DNA from: Pseudopedobacter sp039918235
GTDB lineage: Bacteria; Bacteroidota; Bacteroidia; Sphingobacteriales; Sphingobacteriaceae
DNA length: 64,000 nt
Direction of reading: 5' to 3'
Assembly: GCA_039918235.1 (NCBI GenBank)
Contig: JBDSHZ010000043.1
Coordinates: forward strand, 1-64,000
The stretch's first letter is position 1; every line of letters begins with the position of its first letter. Made by a program: the position numbers and the translations under genes. Positions 25,544-35,235 of this stretch are shown here, in pieces. The notes under the pieces are model-generated. The model was not told the origin of the DNA, searched no databases, and was given only the letters and a program-made list of their open reading frames with translations.

Positions 25544-25982
25544 TATTTCTTATTCAAATGTAGAAATTCAAATTTAGACTTTTCAACTTTTCCAATAACA
25601 AACAATTTACTTTTATAAGAAGAACTTATTATTTATTAAGGTGTTGGTATGGTGTATAAGTTCTATCTTTTTTTCTTTGATAAGTGATTAGTTAAATAGA
25701 ATTAACAACTTGTTAACATATTATTAATATTATCTCATTGATTATCAGAACTACTTGAAAATACAAAAAGAATTTTACTTTTTTATACTGTGAATGCTTT
25801 TACTTTTATAAACGTTAGTTACTATAGAATAGTTGGAGGGTAAAAGCTTAAATATTTATAGGTGTTTAAACGGATAGGAGAGTTATCCACAAATATTAAA
25901 ACTTTTCATAATTTACATACATTAAATCAACACCTTTAAGCCTTGTTATAAACAATGGCATAAGATGTGCACAAACTGAAAA
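25544..25982. other. AT-rich nadA-nadB intergenic region with DnaA-box-like sequences
   Basis: A 439-base gene-free stretch. It contains a perfect DnaA box TTATCCACA at 25883-25891, two one-mismatch candidates (TTATAAACA at 25946-25954; TGTGCACAA at 25966-25974, read on the other strand) and a very AT-rich tract around 25690-25745 with GTTAAC and ATTATTAATATT. The spacing is far greater than needed for two promoters. It could be a replication-origin candidate or simply a divergent regulatory region; gene orientation around it does not clearly switch, so confidence is low. Confidence 0.27.
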
Positions 25983-27578
25983 ATGAATATAAAAAATGTT
26001 GATTTCCTAGTGATAGGATCTGGGATTGCAGGATTAAGTTTTGCCCTTAAGGCCGCAAAACATGGTAAAGTTCTGATAGTTACCAAATCAAATGAAGACG
26101 AGTCTAACACTAAGTACGCCCAAGGCGGAGTAGCCGTAGTTGTTGATAAAGAAGAAGATTCTTTTGAAAAGCATATTCAGGATACATTAATTGCCGGTGA
26201 CGGTTTGTGTGATAAAGAAATTGTAGAGATTGTAGTAAAAGAAGGTCCGGACAGAATTAATGAGATTATAGCTTACGGAACTAACTTTGATAAAACTAAA
26301 GGCGGGGTTTATGATCTTGCAAAAGAAGGAGGACATTCAGAACATCGCGTACTGCATTATAAGGATATAACAGGTTTTGAAATAGAAAGGGCCTTATTGG
26401 CAGAGATTCATGAAAATCCTAATATTGAGTTGCTTTCTCATTATTTTGTTGTCGATTTAATTACACAGCATCATTTGGGTAAATTAGTTACCCGTCATTC
26501 TTCAGATATTGAATGTTATGGTGCTTATGCTTTAGATACCAAAACAGGAAAGATTGATAAATTCTTAGCAAAAATAACTTTAATGGCTGCTGGTGGTGCA
26601 GGACATATTTATAGCTCTACTACTAATCCAACTATTGCAACTGGGGATGGAGTGGCCATGGCTTACCGGGCTAAAGCAAAGATCAGAAATATGGAATTTA
26701 TACAATTCCATCCAACTGCTTTATATAATCCAGGTGAATATCCGTCTTTTTTAATTTCTGAAGCGGTAAGAGGTTTTGGAGGCGTATTAAAGCGGAAAGA
26801 TGGGGTGGAATTTATGTATGAATACGATGAGCGTGGTTCATTGGCACCAAGGGATATTGTAGCCAGAGCGATTGATAATGAAATGAAAAAATCTGGTGAC
26901 GACTTTGTTTATTTAGATATAAAGCATCGTAAAAAACAGGATATTTTAACTCATTTCCCAAATATTTATGCGAAATGCCTCTCTATTGGTTTAGACATGA
27001 CGAAAGACATGATTCCGGTTACACCCGCTTGTCATTATATGTGTGGAGGAGTAATGGTTGATAAGAACGGAAAATCTTCTTTAAGAGGTCTATATGCCTG
27101 TGGCGAAGTCACCTCTACTGGTTTACATGGTGCTAACAGATTGGCTTCTAATTCTTTACTGGAGGCATTGGTTTTTGCACATCGTATTTATCTAGATTCA
27201 AAAGATAGATTGACTGAATTTACCATTCCTGAAGGTATACCAGAATGGAATGATAAAAACACGCAACTATCTAATGAGGATATTTTAGTAACACATAATG
27301 TGCGTGAAATGCAAAAGATGATGAGCGACTATGTTGGGATTGTACGTTCTGATTTTAGATTGGAAAGAGCAATGAGGAGGTTGGGTCTTTTGTATGAAGA
27401 AACAGAAGATTTTTATAAAAAGACAAAACTTTCCGTTAAACTTTGTGAACTCAGAAACCTTATTCAAGTTGCCTACATTGTAATTAAATCTGCTACAGAA
27501 AGGAAAGAAAGTAGGGGATTACATTATACCACAGATTATCCAAATCACGCAGAAAATTTAACAGATACGATATTATAA
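25983..27578 (+). CDS. nadB: L-aspartate oxidase
   Basis: A 531-residue flavoprotein that oxidises L-aspartate to iminoaspartate, the substrate of NadA. The FAD-binding motif is GSGIAG (12-17); YAQGGVAVV, the EGGHSEHRVLHYKD segment, FIQFHPTALY, and LAPRDIVARAID with the ACGEVTSTGLHGANRLASNSL region are all typical. It starts at an ATG after the divergent region shared with nadA. nadC, the next pathway gene, is not in the window. A gamma carbonic anhydrase gene follows after one base. Confidence 0.96.
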   Translation: MNIKNVDFLVIGSGIAGLSFALKAAKHGKVLIVTKSNEDESNTKYAQGGVAVVVDKEEDSFEKHIQDTLIAGDGLCDKEIVEIVVKEGPDRINEIIAYGTNFDKTKGGVYDLAKEGGHSEHRVLHYKDITGFEIERALLAEIHENPNIELLSHYFVVDLITQHHLGKLVTRHSSDIECYGAYALDTKTGKIDKFLAKITLMAAGGAGHIYSSTTNPTIATGDGVAMAYRAKAKIRNMEFIQFHPTALYNPGEYPSFLISEAVRGFGGVLKRKDGVEFMYEYDERGSLAPRDIVARAIDNEMKKSGDDFVYLDIKHRKKQDILTHFPNIYAKCLSIGLDMTKDMIPVTPACHYMCGGVMVDKNGKSSLRGLYACGEVTSTGLHGANRLASNSLLEALVFAHRIYLDSKDRLTEFTIPEGIPEWNDKNTQLSNEDILVTHNVREMQKMMSDYVGIVRSDFRLERAMRRLGLLYEETEDFYKKTKLSVKLCELRNLIQVAYIVIKSATERKESRGLHYTTDYPNHAENLTDTIL

Positions 27579-27579
27579 G

Positions 27580-28089
27580 ATGCCTTTAATACTTCCAGTA
27601 AAAGATAAAAGTCCAGCTTGGGGCAACAATTGCTTTATTGCAGAAAACAGCACCCTTGTTGGCGATGTAACTATAGGGAATCATTGCTCTGTTTGGTTTA
27701 ATGCAGTAATTAGAGGTGATGTAAATTATATTAGGATTGGAGATTATACCAATATACAAGACGGGGTAGTTATTCACGCTACTTATTTAAAAGCAGCTAC
27801 AACTATTGGGAATTATGTTTCTATTGGTCATAATGCTTTGGTGCATGGCTGTACACTAAAAGACAATGTTTTGATTGGAATGGGAGCCATTGTAATGGAT
27901 GATGCTGTTGTGGAAGAATTTGTAATTATTGCGGCAGGGGCTGTTGTTTTGGAGCGAACCATTTGTGAATCAGGCTATTTATATGCAGGTATTCCGGCAA
28001 AAAAAATTAAGCCTTTAACAGATGAGCAGAAAGAGATGTTAAAGAAATTGCCACATAATTATGTAATTTATGCGGAGTGGTTTAAATAG
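27580..28089 (+). CDS. Gamma carbonic anhydrase family protein
   Basis: A 169-residue left-handed beta-helix protein (hexapeptide repeats such as IGNHCSVWFNAVIRGD and IGDYTNIQDGVVIH). The three metal-binding histidines of the gamma carbonic anhydrase family are visible in VVIHATYL, SIGHNALVHG. Carbonic anhydrase activity is plausible but many homologues are inactive or act as acyltransferases. It starts one base after nadB stops and is probably translated from the same mRNA. Confidence 0.9.
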   Translation: MPLILPVKDKSPAWGNNCFIAENSTLVGDVTIGNHCSVWFNAVIRGDVNYIRIGDYTNIQDGVVIHATYLKAATTIGNYVSIGHNALVHGCTLKDNVLIGMGAIVMDDAVVEEFVIIAAGAVVLERTICESGYLYAGIPAKKIKPLTDEQKEMLKKLPHNYVIYAEWFK

Positions 28090-28095
28090 TTTTTT

Positions 28096-29706
28096 TCAAT
28101 AAAAACCTTTCGGAATTACGATCACCTCTTCCCTATCCCAGTTTGCTCTGGTAACAATTTCTTTATCCCAAAACCAGCTTTTTTCCGGCTGAATTTTTAG
28201 CCTTACATTTCCAGTATCATATTCTCCATTGCTATTTGCATCTTCAATAACTTTAACAGTGAATTTATTGGTGGGGATATTATTGAATATTTTAGTCATT
28301 GTTTTGGTAACAGGGAATTCACTGTAAACAGCATTCTTTTCCGTTAAGAGTTGAACTACGTAGTTTTTTAGGCTGTCTTCTTTAGAGAATTTAATGCTCA
28401 GATTGCCATAATTCTCGGTTTCATCTAATTCAAAGTCTAGTTTCAATTGTTTATTTGGCGTACCATAAATATCAGTAATTGCGCCTTCTTTAAAACCTAA
28501 ACTATAACGTTTCTTTATTTTCCATGGAAAATTTACCTGGTACTTTCTTTCTGAGTTTGCGATTTTTGTGAACGTAAAATTACTTTTTGAAACTGAATCT
28601 TCTAATAATGCGGCATTCGCAGGATTAATAGAGGCAACGGGCAGGTTAAAGGTTAAAATTAAGGATGAACCGGGTTTAATTTTTCCGCCAGATAAATTGT
28701 TACTGAACAAGATGGTTCTGTCATAACTGTCTTTTTTACCTCTTTTAAAAGTTACCGTGTCTAATGCTTTATTATCTGAATTGATGGCAATTTTAAGAGA
28801 ATCAAAATTGATCTCCGGAAGCCACACGAGAGCTGTATCTCCTTTTAATGAGAAATCAACAATCGGATTTTTTAATGAAGGAGCATCAATAAAGGTAAGG
28901 GAAGGGTTTTTTAGCCCTTTATTAAAATACATACTGATTCTTCCGTCGCTTTCTATTTTTCTATCAACAATCCTAAAGCGTTCCGGTACTTCTTTAAAAA
29001 GTTTAAGAATAATTTGAGAGGTATCTTTATTGAGTTTAATACTTGAATTACTAAAGGCAATTTCTTCATTTGGCGAATTATAAATTCTATCTACACCAGT
29101 TTCCTTAAGTGCGTAAATGGTGTATTCACTTTCTCTTAAATTCTTTAAACTAAAATTTCCAGAGCTGTCTGTATTTGTATAAAAGGAAGGTTTCTTTTTA
29201 CCGAATAATGAATCTCTTTCTATTTGAAAAATAAAAACAGTAGCATCCAATACAGGTTTGTTGTCAGATGAGCTAACTACCTGACCACTAATTTGTAATG
29301 AATCTAATTTTGGGCCGGTTGAAAAAACAAAACTGTAGTTTTTTAAGGTGTTTGCTTCATTAACATCTTGTATCGCTTTTCCAAAGTTAATGGTGTAGGT
29401 CGTATTTGTTTGTAAGGAATCCTTAAAGTTAATTTCTAAACTTTTTTGTCTAATCTTGAAAATAGGCGGAATATCTTGAGCAGGTGAAACACTAATTTCT
29501 GTATACTCGCTGTTCAGTTTGAAATATTCGTCAAAGGTGATGAGTATTTTATCTCCTGTAAAGTTGGTGCTTAAATTTTTTGGAAATTCTTCTAAAACTT
29601 TCGGCGGAGTGATATCTCTTGGCCCACCTTGAGGAGTTTGTAAACTCGCACAGGCCGCAAACAGTAAAACTGTAAAAAGAAGTAAGTTGAATTGGCGGAT
29701 TTTCAC
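28096..29706 (-). CDS. Ig-like domain lipoprotein
   Basis: A 536-residue predicted lipoprotein (KIRQFNLLLFTVLLFAAC, lipobox FAAC). It begins with a GTG at 29706; no ATG lies in a better place. The N-terminal SbsA-type Ig-like domain (ITPPKVLEEFPKNLSTNF, YTINFGKAIQD) is followed by a carboxypeptidase-regulatory-like fold (ISGQVVSSSDNKPVLDATVF) and further beta-rich segments ending in FTVKVIEDANSNGEYDTGN. Such proteins are common outer-membrane lipoproteins of unknown role in Bacteroidota. Confidence 0.87.
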   Translation of the reverse strand: MKIRQFNLLLFTVLLFAACASLQTPQGGPRDITPPKVLEEFPKNLSTNFTGDKILITFDEYFKLNSEYTEISVSPAQDIPPIFKIRQKSLEINFKDSLQTNTTYTINFGKAIQDVNEANTLKNYSFVFSTGPKLDSLQISGQVVSSSDNKPVLDATVFIFQIERDSLFGKKKPSFYTNTDSSGNFSLKNLRESEYTIYALKETGVDRIYNSPNEEIAFSNSSIKLNKDTSQIILKLFKEVPERFRIVDRKIESDGRISMYFNKGLKNPSLTFIDAPSLKNPIVDFSLKGDTALVWLPEINFDSLKIAINSDNKALDTVTFKRGKKDSYDRTILFSNNLSGGKIKPGSSLILTFNLPVASINPANAALLEDSVSKSNFTFTKIANSERKYQVNFPWKIKKRYSLGFKEGAITDIYGTPNKQLKLDFELDETENYGNLSIKFSKEDSLKNYVVQLLTEKNAVYSEFPVTKTMTKIFNNIPTNKFTVKVIEDANSNGEYDTGNVRLKIQPEKSWFWDKEIVTRANWDREEVIVIPKGFY

Positions 29707-29848
29707 TCGTTTTTTATTTAAGCTAGTTTTTAAGCGATGTAGTTAATTTTAAGTTTTTTAGACACATTATATCTCAGAAACGAAAATAATGGATTCTAAA
29801 CAAAGTTTTTTATTTATAGTTAATAGTCTAATTATCAATGATTTATAA

Positions 29849-31711
29849 TTATCTTGATATGTGAACCATTAAGACAGAGACATCTGAAGGAGTCACGCCA
29901 GAAATTCTGGACGCTTGGCCTAAAGTCCTTGGTTTTATATTCATCAGTTTTTCTCTTGCTTCTTTAGAGAGAGATTGTAAACTGTGATAATTGAAATCTG
30001 GATTGATTTCTTTGTCTTCCATTTTTTTCATCTTAGCAACAATTTCTAATTCCTTTTCAAAGTAGCTGTCATATTTAATTTTTATTTCAGCTTGCTCAAT
30101 AGTTTCCTTATCAAAGGATTTTAAGAATTCATCAAATTCATTACTTATTCTTCTAAGGCCTTCGGTATTAACTTGTGGCCTGCCTAATAACGCAAACAAC
30201 TTTACATTCTGATTTAAGGGAGCAGTTCCTAATTCTTCCAAAATCGGATTAGCTATATCTTTAACAGCCGTATGTTCTTTTGTGTATTTAACAATAGCTA
30301 AAGCATTAGTTATTTTCTTATTCACCTTTTCTATTCTCTGTTCATTAATCAATCCCAACTCGTAAGCAATCGGGCTCAACCTCTCATCTGCATTATCCTG
30401 TCTCAGCAATAATCTATGTTCTGCTCTTGAGGTAAACATCCGGTAAGGCTCCTCGGTTCCTTTGGTTACCAAGTCATCAATCAATACCCCAATATAAGAT
30501 TCACTTCTTTTTAAGATTAAAGGATCTTTAGCGTTTATTTTTTGATGCGCATTGATGCCTGCAATAAAACCTTGAGCTGCCGCTTCTTCATAACCGGTAG
30601 TTCCATTAATTTGACCAGCAAAGAATAAGTTTGAGATGAGCTTAGTTTCTAAGCTTAATCCTAATTGGGTAGGAGGGAAGAAATCATATTCTATGGCATA
30701 ACCCGGTCTAAACATTTTTACGTTTTCAAAACCGGGGATTAATTTTAATGCTTTTAATTGAATGTCTTCTGGTAGAGAGGTGGAAAATCCGTTTACATAA
30801 ATCTCTACGGTATTCCATCCTTCAGGTTCAACAAATATTTGATGACGTTCTCTTTCTGCAAATCTGTTTATTTTATCTTCAATAGATGGACAATATCTAG
30901 GGCCTAAACCTTTTATTCGTCCAGTGAACATTGGGGATTTTTCAAACCCTTCTTTTAAGGTTTCATGAACTGCAGCATTGGTATAAGTAATCCAGCAACA
31001 CCTTTGTTCTTTAGGAGCTTCGGTATTTGTATAGGAGAATTTCCCTCCATCTTCATCTCCCCACTGTTCCTCCATTTTAGAATAATCCAAAGATCTTCCG
31101 TCTACTCGTGGAGGAGTTCCAGTTTTCATTCTTCCAGATTCAAACCCTAGGCTTTTCAATTGCTCTGTAATACCTGTCGCTGCTCTTTCTGCAGCTCTGC
31201 CACCGCCCATCTTTTTCTCACCTATATGGATGATGCCATTAAGAAATGTGCCGTTAGTGAGCACTACAGATGCTGATTCAATTTCTACTCCAAGAGAAGT
31301 GGTGACACCACATACCTTGCCATCCTTTATAATTAAACCAGAAACCATGTCTTGCCAGAAATCAACGTTAGGCGTTTGTTCCAAAGCCAAGCGCCATTCC
31401 TCTGCAAATCTCATTCTGTCATTCTGGGTACGTGGAGACCACATAGCAGGACCTTTTGACCTATTGAGCATTCTAAACTGTATAGTGGTTTTATCCGAAA
31501 TAATTCCCGAGTAACCGCCCATTGCATCAATCTCTCTCACTATTTGGCCTTTTGCCACGCCACCCATTGCGGGGTTACAGCTCATTTGAGCGATAGTCCC
31601 CATGTTCATGGTTACTAGTAAAACAGAAGAACCTAAGTTGGCCGCCGCTGCCGCCGCTTCACATCCCGCGTGTCCGCCACCAACTACTATAACATCGTAT
31701 TTCTTAAACAT
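29849..31711 (-). CDS. mnmG: tRNA uridine-5-carboxymethylaminomethyl modification enzyme MnmG
   Basis: A 620-residue FAD enzyme that with MnmE installs the carboxymethylaminomethyl group on wobble uridine 34 of several tRNAs. The FAD motif GGGHAGCE is at 11-18; CNPAMGGVAKGQIVREIDAMGG, GTFLNGIIHIG, KTGTPPRVD and INGTTGYEEAAAQG are all diagnostic. Its start lies 8 bases from a perfect parS palindrome. mnmG (gidA) lies near the replication origin in many bacteria, which fits the parS pair. Confidence 0.97.
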   Translation of the reverse strand: MFKKYDVIVVGGGHAGCEAAAAAANLGSSVLLVTMNMGTIAQMSCNPAMGGVAKGQIVREIDAMGGYSGIISDKTTIQFRMLNRSKGPAMWSPRTQNDRMRFAEEWRLALEQTPNVDFWQDMVSGLIIKDGKVCGVTTSLGVEIESASVVLTNGTFLNGIIHIGEKKMGGGRAAERAATGITEQLKSLGFESGRMKTGTPPRVDGRSLDYSKMEEQWGDEDGGKFSYTNTEAPKEQRCCWITYTNAAVHETLKEGFEKSPMFTGRIKGLGPRYCPSIEDKINRFAERERHQIFVEPEGWNTVEIYVNGFSTSLPEDIQLKALKLIPGFENVKMFRPGYAIEYDFFPPTQLGLSLETKLISNLFFAGQINGTTGYEEAAAQGFIAGINAHQKINAKDPLILKRSESYIGVLIDDLVTKGTEEPYRMFTSRAEHRLLLRQDNADERLSPIAYELGLINEQRIEKVNKKITNALAIVKYTKEHTAVKDIANPILEELGTAPLNQNVKLFALLGRPQVNTEGLRRISNEFDEFLKSFDKETIEQAEIKIKYDSYFEKELEIVAKMKKMEDKEINPDFNYHSLQSLSKEAREKLMNIKPRTLGQASRISGVTPSDVSVLMVHISR

Positions 31712-31719
31712 AATTTGAT

Positions 31720-31735
31720 TGTTTCACGTGAAACA
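31720..31735. other. parS site 1 (ParB-binding palindrome)
   Basis: TGTTTCACGTGAAACA is a perfect 16-bp palindrome identical to the bacterial parS consensus. It lies just upstream of the mnmG start codon. ParB would load here and spread along the chromosome for origin segregation. Confidence 0.85.
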
Positions 31736-31804
31736 TATTAGTAACAAAGATAAGACTTAATCTAAGTTTTGAGATTATCCATTTAATCTTTACGCGCTAT
31801 TGAA

Positions 31805-31820
31805 TGTTTCACGTGAAACA
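31805..31820. other. parS site 2 (ParB-binding palindrome)
   Basis: A second perfect TGTTTCACGTGAAACA, 85 bp from the first, with the palindrome extended to TGAATG...CATTCA (31801-31824). It lies in the gap between the ABC-F gene and mnmG. Confidence 0.88.
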
Positions 31821-31852
31821 TTCAATAAAATTTGAGCCAGATTCCTTTATGC

Positions 31853-33706
31853 TCATTCGCTTAAGGCTATCCAACGGAAAGATTTTTCTTCTAAAAGCTT
31901 ATTGTTGTTTTCGATTTTTTGCGCCATTTCAATCAATTCTTCATGACTGGCGTTTGAGTTGTTTAATTGCTCAGTCATTGATTTAGTTATATTTTCTATC
32001 TCAGCAATTTCTTTCTCTAGCGTTTCCAGTTCCAATTTTTCTTTAAAAGTTAGCTTGCTTTTTGTAGCTTCATTTTTTGCTTCAATAACCGGAGCAACTT
32101 TTTCCTCTTTTTGTTGAGCCTTTAACAATTCCTGTTCATAACGATAAGATGAGTAATTTCCATTATATATGCGGATATCTCCATTTCCTTCCAAGACAAA
32201 AAGTTGATCCGTTAATTTATCTACCAAGTACCTATCGTGAGACACCAAAACCAGCACACCTGGATAAGTTTCTAAAAAATCCTCCAAAACATTCAGCGTA
32301 TCAATATCTAAATCATTTGTTGGCTCATCTAGAATTAAAAAATTTGGATTCTTAATCAAAACCTTCATCAGGTGAAGACGTTTTTTCTCGCCACCGCTTA
32401 ATAAACTAACGAAACCATGTTGTTTTTTAGGAGGGAAAAGAAAATGCGTAAGTAATTGCGAGGCTGAAATGGTTTTTCCATCAGACATGGTGATAAATTC
32501 CGCAATGTTCTTAACTACATCAATTACCCTTTCTGATTCATCAAAACTTAATCCAGATTGATGATAATAGCCATATACTGTTGTTTCGCCAATTTTTACC
32601 TCACCTTTATCTGGCTTCAGCTCGTTGGTCATGATGTTTAACAGGGTTGATTTTCCACTTCCATTTTTACCTGTTAATCCAATTTTATCTCCCTTTTTAA
32701 AAACATAAGAAAAATCATCTAGGATTTCTTTCCCCTGAAAAGTTTTTGAAACATTTTTTATTTCTAAAATCTGATTTCCTTGTCTGCTTACTTTAACATC
32801 TAATTTAACCGACTCTTTGTTAAACTGCCCTTTGGTTTTGTCTTCCAAATCATAAAAAGCGTCAATCCTGGCTTTAGATTTTGTTCCCCTTGCTTGAGGC
32901 ATCCTGCGCATCCACTCTAATTCCTTTTTTAGAAGATTCTTGTTTTTTCCTAATACGGTACTGTTAATGGCGTCTTGTTCTGCTTTCTTCTCTAAATAAT
33001 AAGCGTATTTGCCTTTATAAGTATAAACCTGCCCGTTTTCTAATTCAATAATCTCATTACAAACGTTATCCAGGAAATACCTATCATGGGTAACCATTAA
33101 AATGGTTTTACCACCAGTTGTTAAAAAGCTTTCTAGCCATTCAATGGTATCAATATCTAAATGGTTGGTAGGCTCATCAATCACGTACACTTCAGGTTCA
33201 TCTATTAACAGCTTTGCTAAGCTCAATCTTTTCTTTTGTCCACCAGATAGGGTGTCAATTTTTTGATCTAAATGGTGAATATCTAACCTGCCAAGAATGG
33301 TTTTAATCTGGTGCTCATATTCCCATGCTTCCAAGTTGCTCAACTCTTCTGTTAATCTATTAATCTCATCAACATCTGGGTTTTCATTTTCCAAAAGCTC
33401 TTCATATTCTCTGATGATCTGTTGCTGTCGATTATCCATGCTGAAAATAAAGTCGCTGATGGTTTGCCCAGATTCGAATTTTGGATCCTGTTCTAGGTAA
33501 CCAAATTTAACATCCTTTGCTTTTACAACTTTTCCTTCACTTGGTTTTATTTTTTCTGCCAATAGCTTTAATAGTGTAGATTTGCCTGCGCCATTAATTC
33601 CCACTAAAGCTACTCGTTGCCCTTGTTGAAGCCCAAAAGTTAAATTTTTAAAAAGCCATTGGTCATTAAATGCATGACCTAGTTGTTCTGCTGATACAAT
33701 ACTCAC
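31853..33706 (-). CDS. ABC-F family ATPase (Uup-like)
   Basis: A 617-residue cytosolic protein with two ABC domains and no membrane part. Walker A motifs GINGAGKST and GKNGSGKST, signatures LSGGQKKRLSLAKLLI and LSGGEKKRLHLMKVLI, and an inter-domain linker are visible, plus a C-terminal coiled coil (about 540-617) as in Uup. ABC-F proteins act on ribosomes, and some protect against antibiotics or resolve stalled translation. It starts with GTG in a 4-base GTGA overlap with the upstream oxidoreductase gene. Confidence 0.92.
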   Translation of the reverse strand: MSIVSAEQLGHAFNDQWLFKNLTFGLQQGQRVALVGINGAGKSTLLKLLAEKIKPSEGKVVKAKDVKFGYLEQDPKFESGQTISDFIFSMDNRQQQIIREYEELLENENPDVDEINRLTEELSNLEAWEYEHQIKTILGRLDIHHLDQKIDTLSGGQKKRLSLAKLLIDEPEVYVIDEPTNHLDIDTIEWLESFLTTGGKTILMVTHDRYFLDNVCNEIIELENGQVYTYKGKYAYYLEKKAEQDAINSTVLGKNKNLLKKELEWMRRMPQARGTKSKARIDAFYDLEDKTKGQFNKESVKLDVKVSRQGNQILEIKNVSKTFQGKEILDDFSYVFKKGDKIGLTGKNGSGKSTLLNIMTNELKPDKGEVKIGETTVYGYYHQSGLSFDESERVIDVVKNIAEFITMSDGKTISASQLLTHFLFPPKKQHGFVSLLSGGEKKRLHLMKVLIKNPNFLILDEPTNDLDIDTLNVLEDFLETYPGVLVLVSHDRYLVDKLTDQLFVLEGNGDIRIYNGNYSSYRYEQELLKAQQKEEKVAPVIEAKNEATKSKLTFKEKLELETLEKEIAEIENITKSMTEQLNNSNASHEELIEMAQKIENNNKLLEEKSFRWIALSE

Positions 33707-34359
33707 GTTAATTCCTTAATTTTATCTGATTCGATGACAAAGATGCCTCTTTTATTTGTAATTGATTCATTTAACATCGCTTTAGCCACATCTAAAGCCT
33801 CAATACTCCTATATTTTTTTAAAGGACCAAATAGCAATAAATCTAAAACTGACATGATTGGATTTAAAATTTTTTCTATTGGTCTGTTTTCACTTCTGTT
33901 TCCCTTTAAAAAAGAAGGCTGATATATAAACGTAGAATCAAATCCTATTTCCTTTAAATCATCTTCAATCTCGCCTTTCATTTTGGTGTAGAAATTGGAA
34001 GATTTTGAATCTGCCCCTAGTGAAGAAACAATATGAAAAGATTTTATTCCATTTTTTAAGCCTTCATGGGCAAAATACAATGGATAATCATGGTCAATTT
34101 TTTTATATACAGCTAAATCTGGTGTTTTATTTTTTGTAGAGCCCAAGCAACTAAAAATCACATCCCCGCTTATTTCATTTTTTAAATGATCTAAATTTTT
34201 AAAATCAGTGATGATTTGATTTAATTTTGGATGATCTAATGCCATCTTACTTCTAACAAAAACAGTAAATGATTCATATTTTTCATGCTGAATTAAAAGT
34301 GTCAGCAATTTACTGCCAATTAGTCCGGTTGCGCCTAATAAAATTGCTTTTTTACCCAT
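33703..34359 (-). CDS. NAD(P)H-binding oxidoreductase, HTATIP2-like
   Basis: A 218-residue short-chain dehydrogenase/atypical Rossmann protein with nucleotide motif GATGLIGSKLLTLL at the N-terminus and SSLGADSKSSNFYTKMKGEIE, where Tyr and Lys are at the usual active-site spacing. It belongs to the family often annotated as NAD-dependent epimerase/HTATIP2-like. The substrate is unknown. It overlaps the ABC-F gene by 4 bases and is its likely operon partner. Confidence 0.87.
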   Translation of the reverse strand: MGKKAILLGATGLIGSKLLTLLIQHEKYESFTVFVRSKMALDHPKLNQIITDFKNLDHLKNEISGDVIFSCLGSTKNKTPDLAVYKKIDHDYPLYFAHEGLKNGIKSFHIVSSLGADSKSSNFYTKMKGEIEDDLKEIGFDSTFIYQPSFLKGNRSENRPIEKILNPIMSVLDLLLFGPLKKYRSIEALDVAKAMLNESITNKRGIFVIESDKIKELT

Positions 34360-34456
34360 TTTTTATATTTTTATAGGAGTAAAAGTACGGATTAAAGTAT
34401 TGGAATAAAAATTGTGTGTTTAAACATGTATTTTATTTAAAACAAAAGGATTCAAT

Positions 34457-35167
34457 ATGAAAACGATTTTTCATCCAGCATCAGAAAGAGGCTTCGCTAA
34501 CATAGGTTGGTTAAAAAGCCATCATTCATTCAGTTTCAGCCAGTTTTATGATCCCGAGAAAATGAACTTTGGGTTATTAAGAGTGCTCAACGATGATTTT
34601 GTAGCACAAGGAATGGGTTTTGGAACGCATGGCCATGACAATATGGAAATAGTGAGTATTCCGCTATCTGGTGCATTAAAACATAACGACAGCACCGGCA
34701 GAGAGGCCATAATTAATCAAGGAGATGTACAGATCATGTCGGCGGGTAGTGGCATCAAACATTCTGAGCAAAATAATTCTAAAACGGAACCAGTTAAGTT
34801 TCTGCAGATTTGGGTGATCCCTAAAGAAAGAGATATCACGCCAAGATACGAGCAAAAGACATTTAATGATGAAGATAAAAAGAATCAATTTTTAACAGTG
34901 GTTTCTCCTGAAAAAGAAGGGAATAACATCTGGATTAATCAGGATGCTTATTTTTCTTTAGGACATTTAGATGCTGACAAGCAGTTAAATTACAAATTGC
35001 ACCATGATAATAATGGCGTTTATGTTTTTCTATTGGAAGGAAATATTGAAGTTGCCAATCAAAATTTAAATGAAAGAGATGCTTTAGGCGTTTATGAAGT
35101 AGATGAGATTTCTGTTTTAGCTAAAACTGATGCAAAAGTTTTAGTGATTGAAGTACCAATGGCTTAA
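34457..35167 (+). CDS. Pirin family protein
   Basis: A 236-residue bicupin. The metal-binding residues of pirins are in THGHDNMEIVSIPLSGALKH and GSGIKHSEQN. The second cupin domain (about 150-236) is degenerate. Some pirins are quercetin dioxygenases; others are transcriptional cofactors. The role of this one is unknown. It is a single-gene transcript with its own terminator. Confidence 0.92.
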   Translation: MKTIFHPASERGFANIGWLKSHHSFSFSQFYDPEKMNFGLLRVLNDDFVAQGMGFGTHGHDNMEIVSIPLSGALKHNDSTGREAIINQGDVQIMSAGSGIKHSEQNNSKTEPVKFLQIWVIPKERDITPRYEQKTFNDEDKKNQFLTVVSPEKEGNNIWINQDAYFSLGHLDADKQLNYKLHHDNNGVYVFLLEGNIEVANQNLNERDALGVYEVDEISVLAKTDAKVLVIEVPMA

Positions 35168-35189
35168 AAGAACAGCTTAAATATAGATG

Positions 35190-35219
35190 AGGCAATCCGA
35201 AATAAGGGTTGCCTTTTTT
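35190..35219 (+). terminator. Terminator after the pirin gene
   Basis: AGGCAATCC (35190-35198) pairs with GGGTTGCCT (35206-35214), one G-T pair, followed by six T ending at 35219. It lies 23 bases after the pirin stop codon. Confidence 0.8.
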
Positions 35220-35235
35220 GTTGACCGAAAATTTT

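Noticed and set aside
25544..25982. tRNA or small RNA gene in the nadA-nadB gap
   Set aside because: I found no cloverleaf pattern, no TTCGA-type T loop and no hairpin with a T run; only AT-rich sequence and DnaA-box-like strings.
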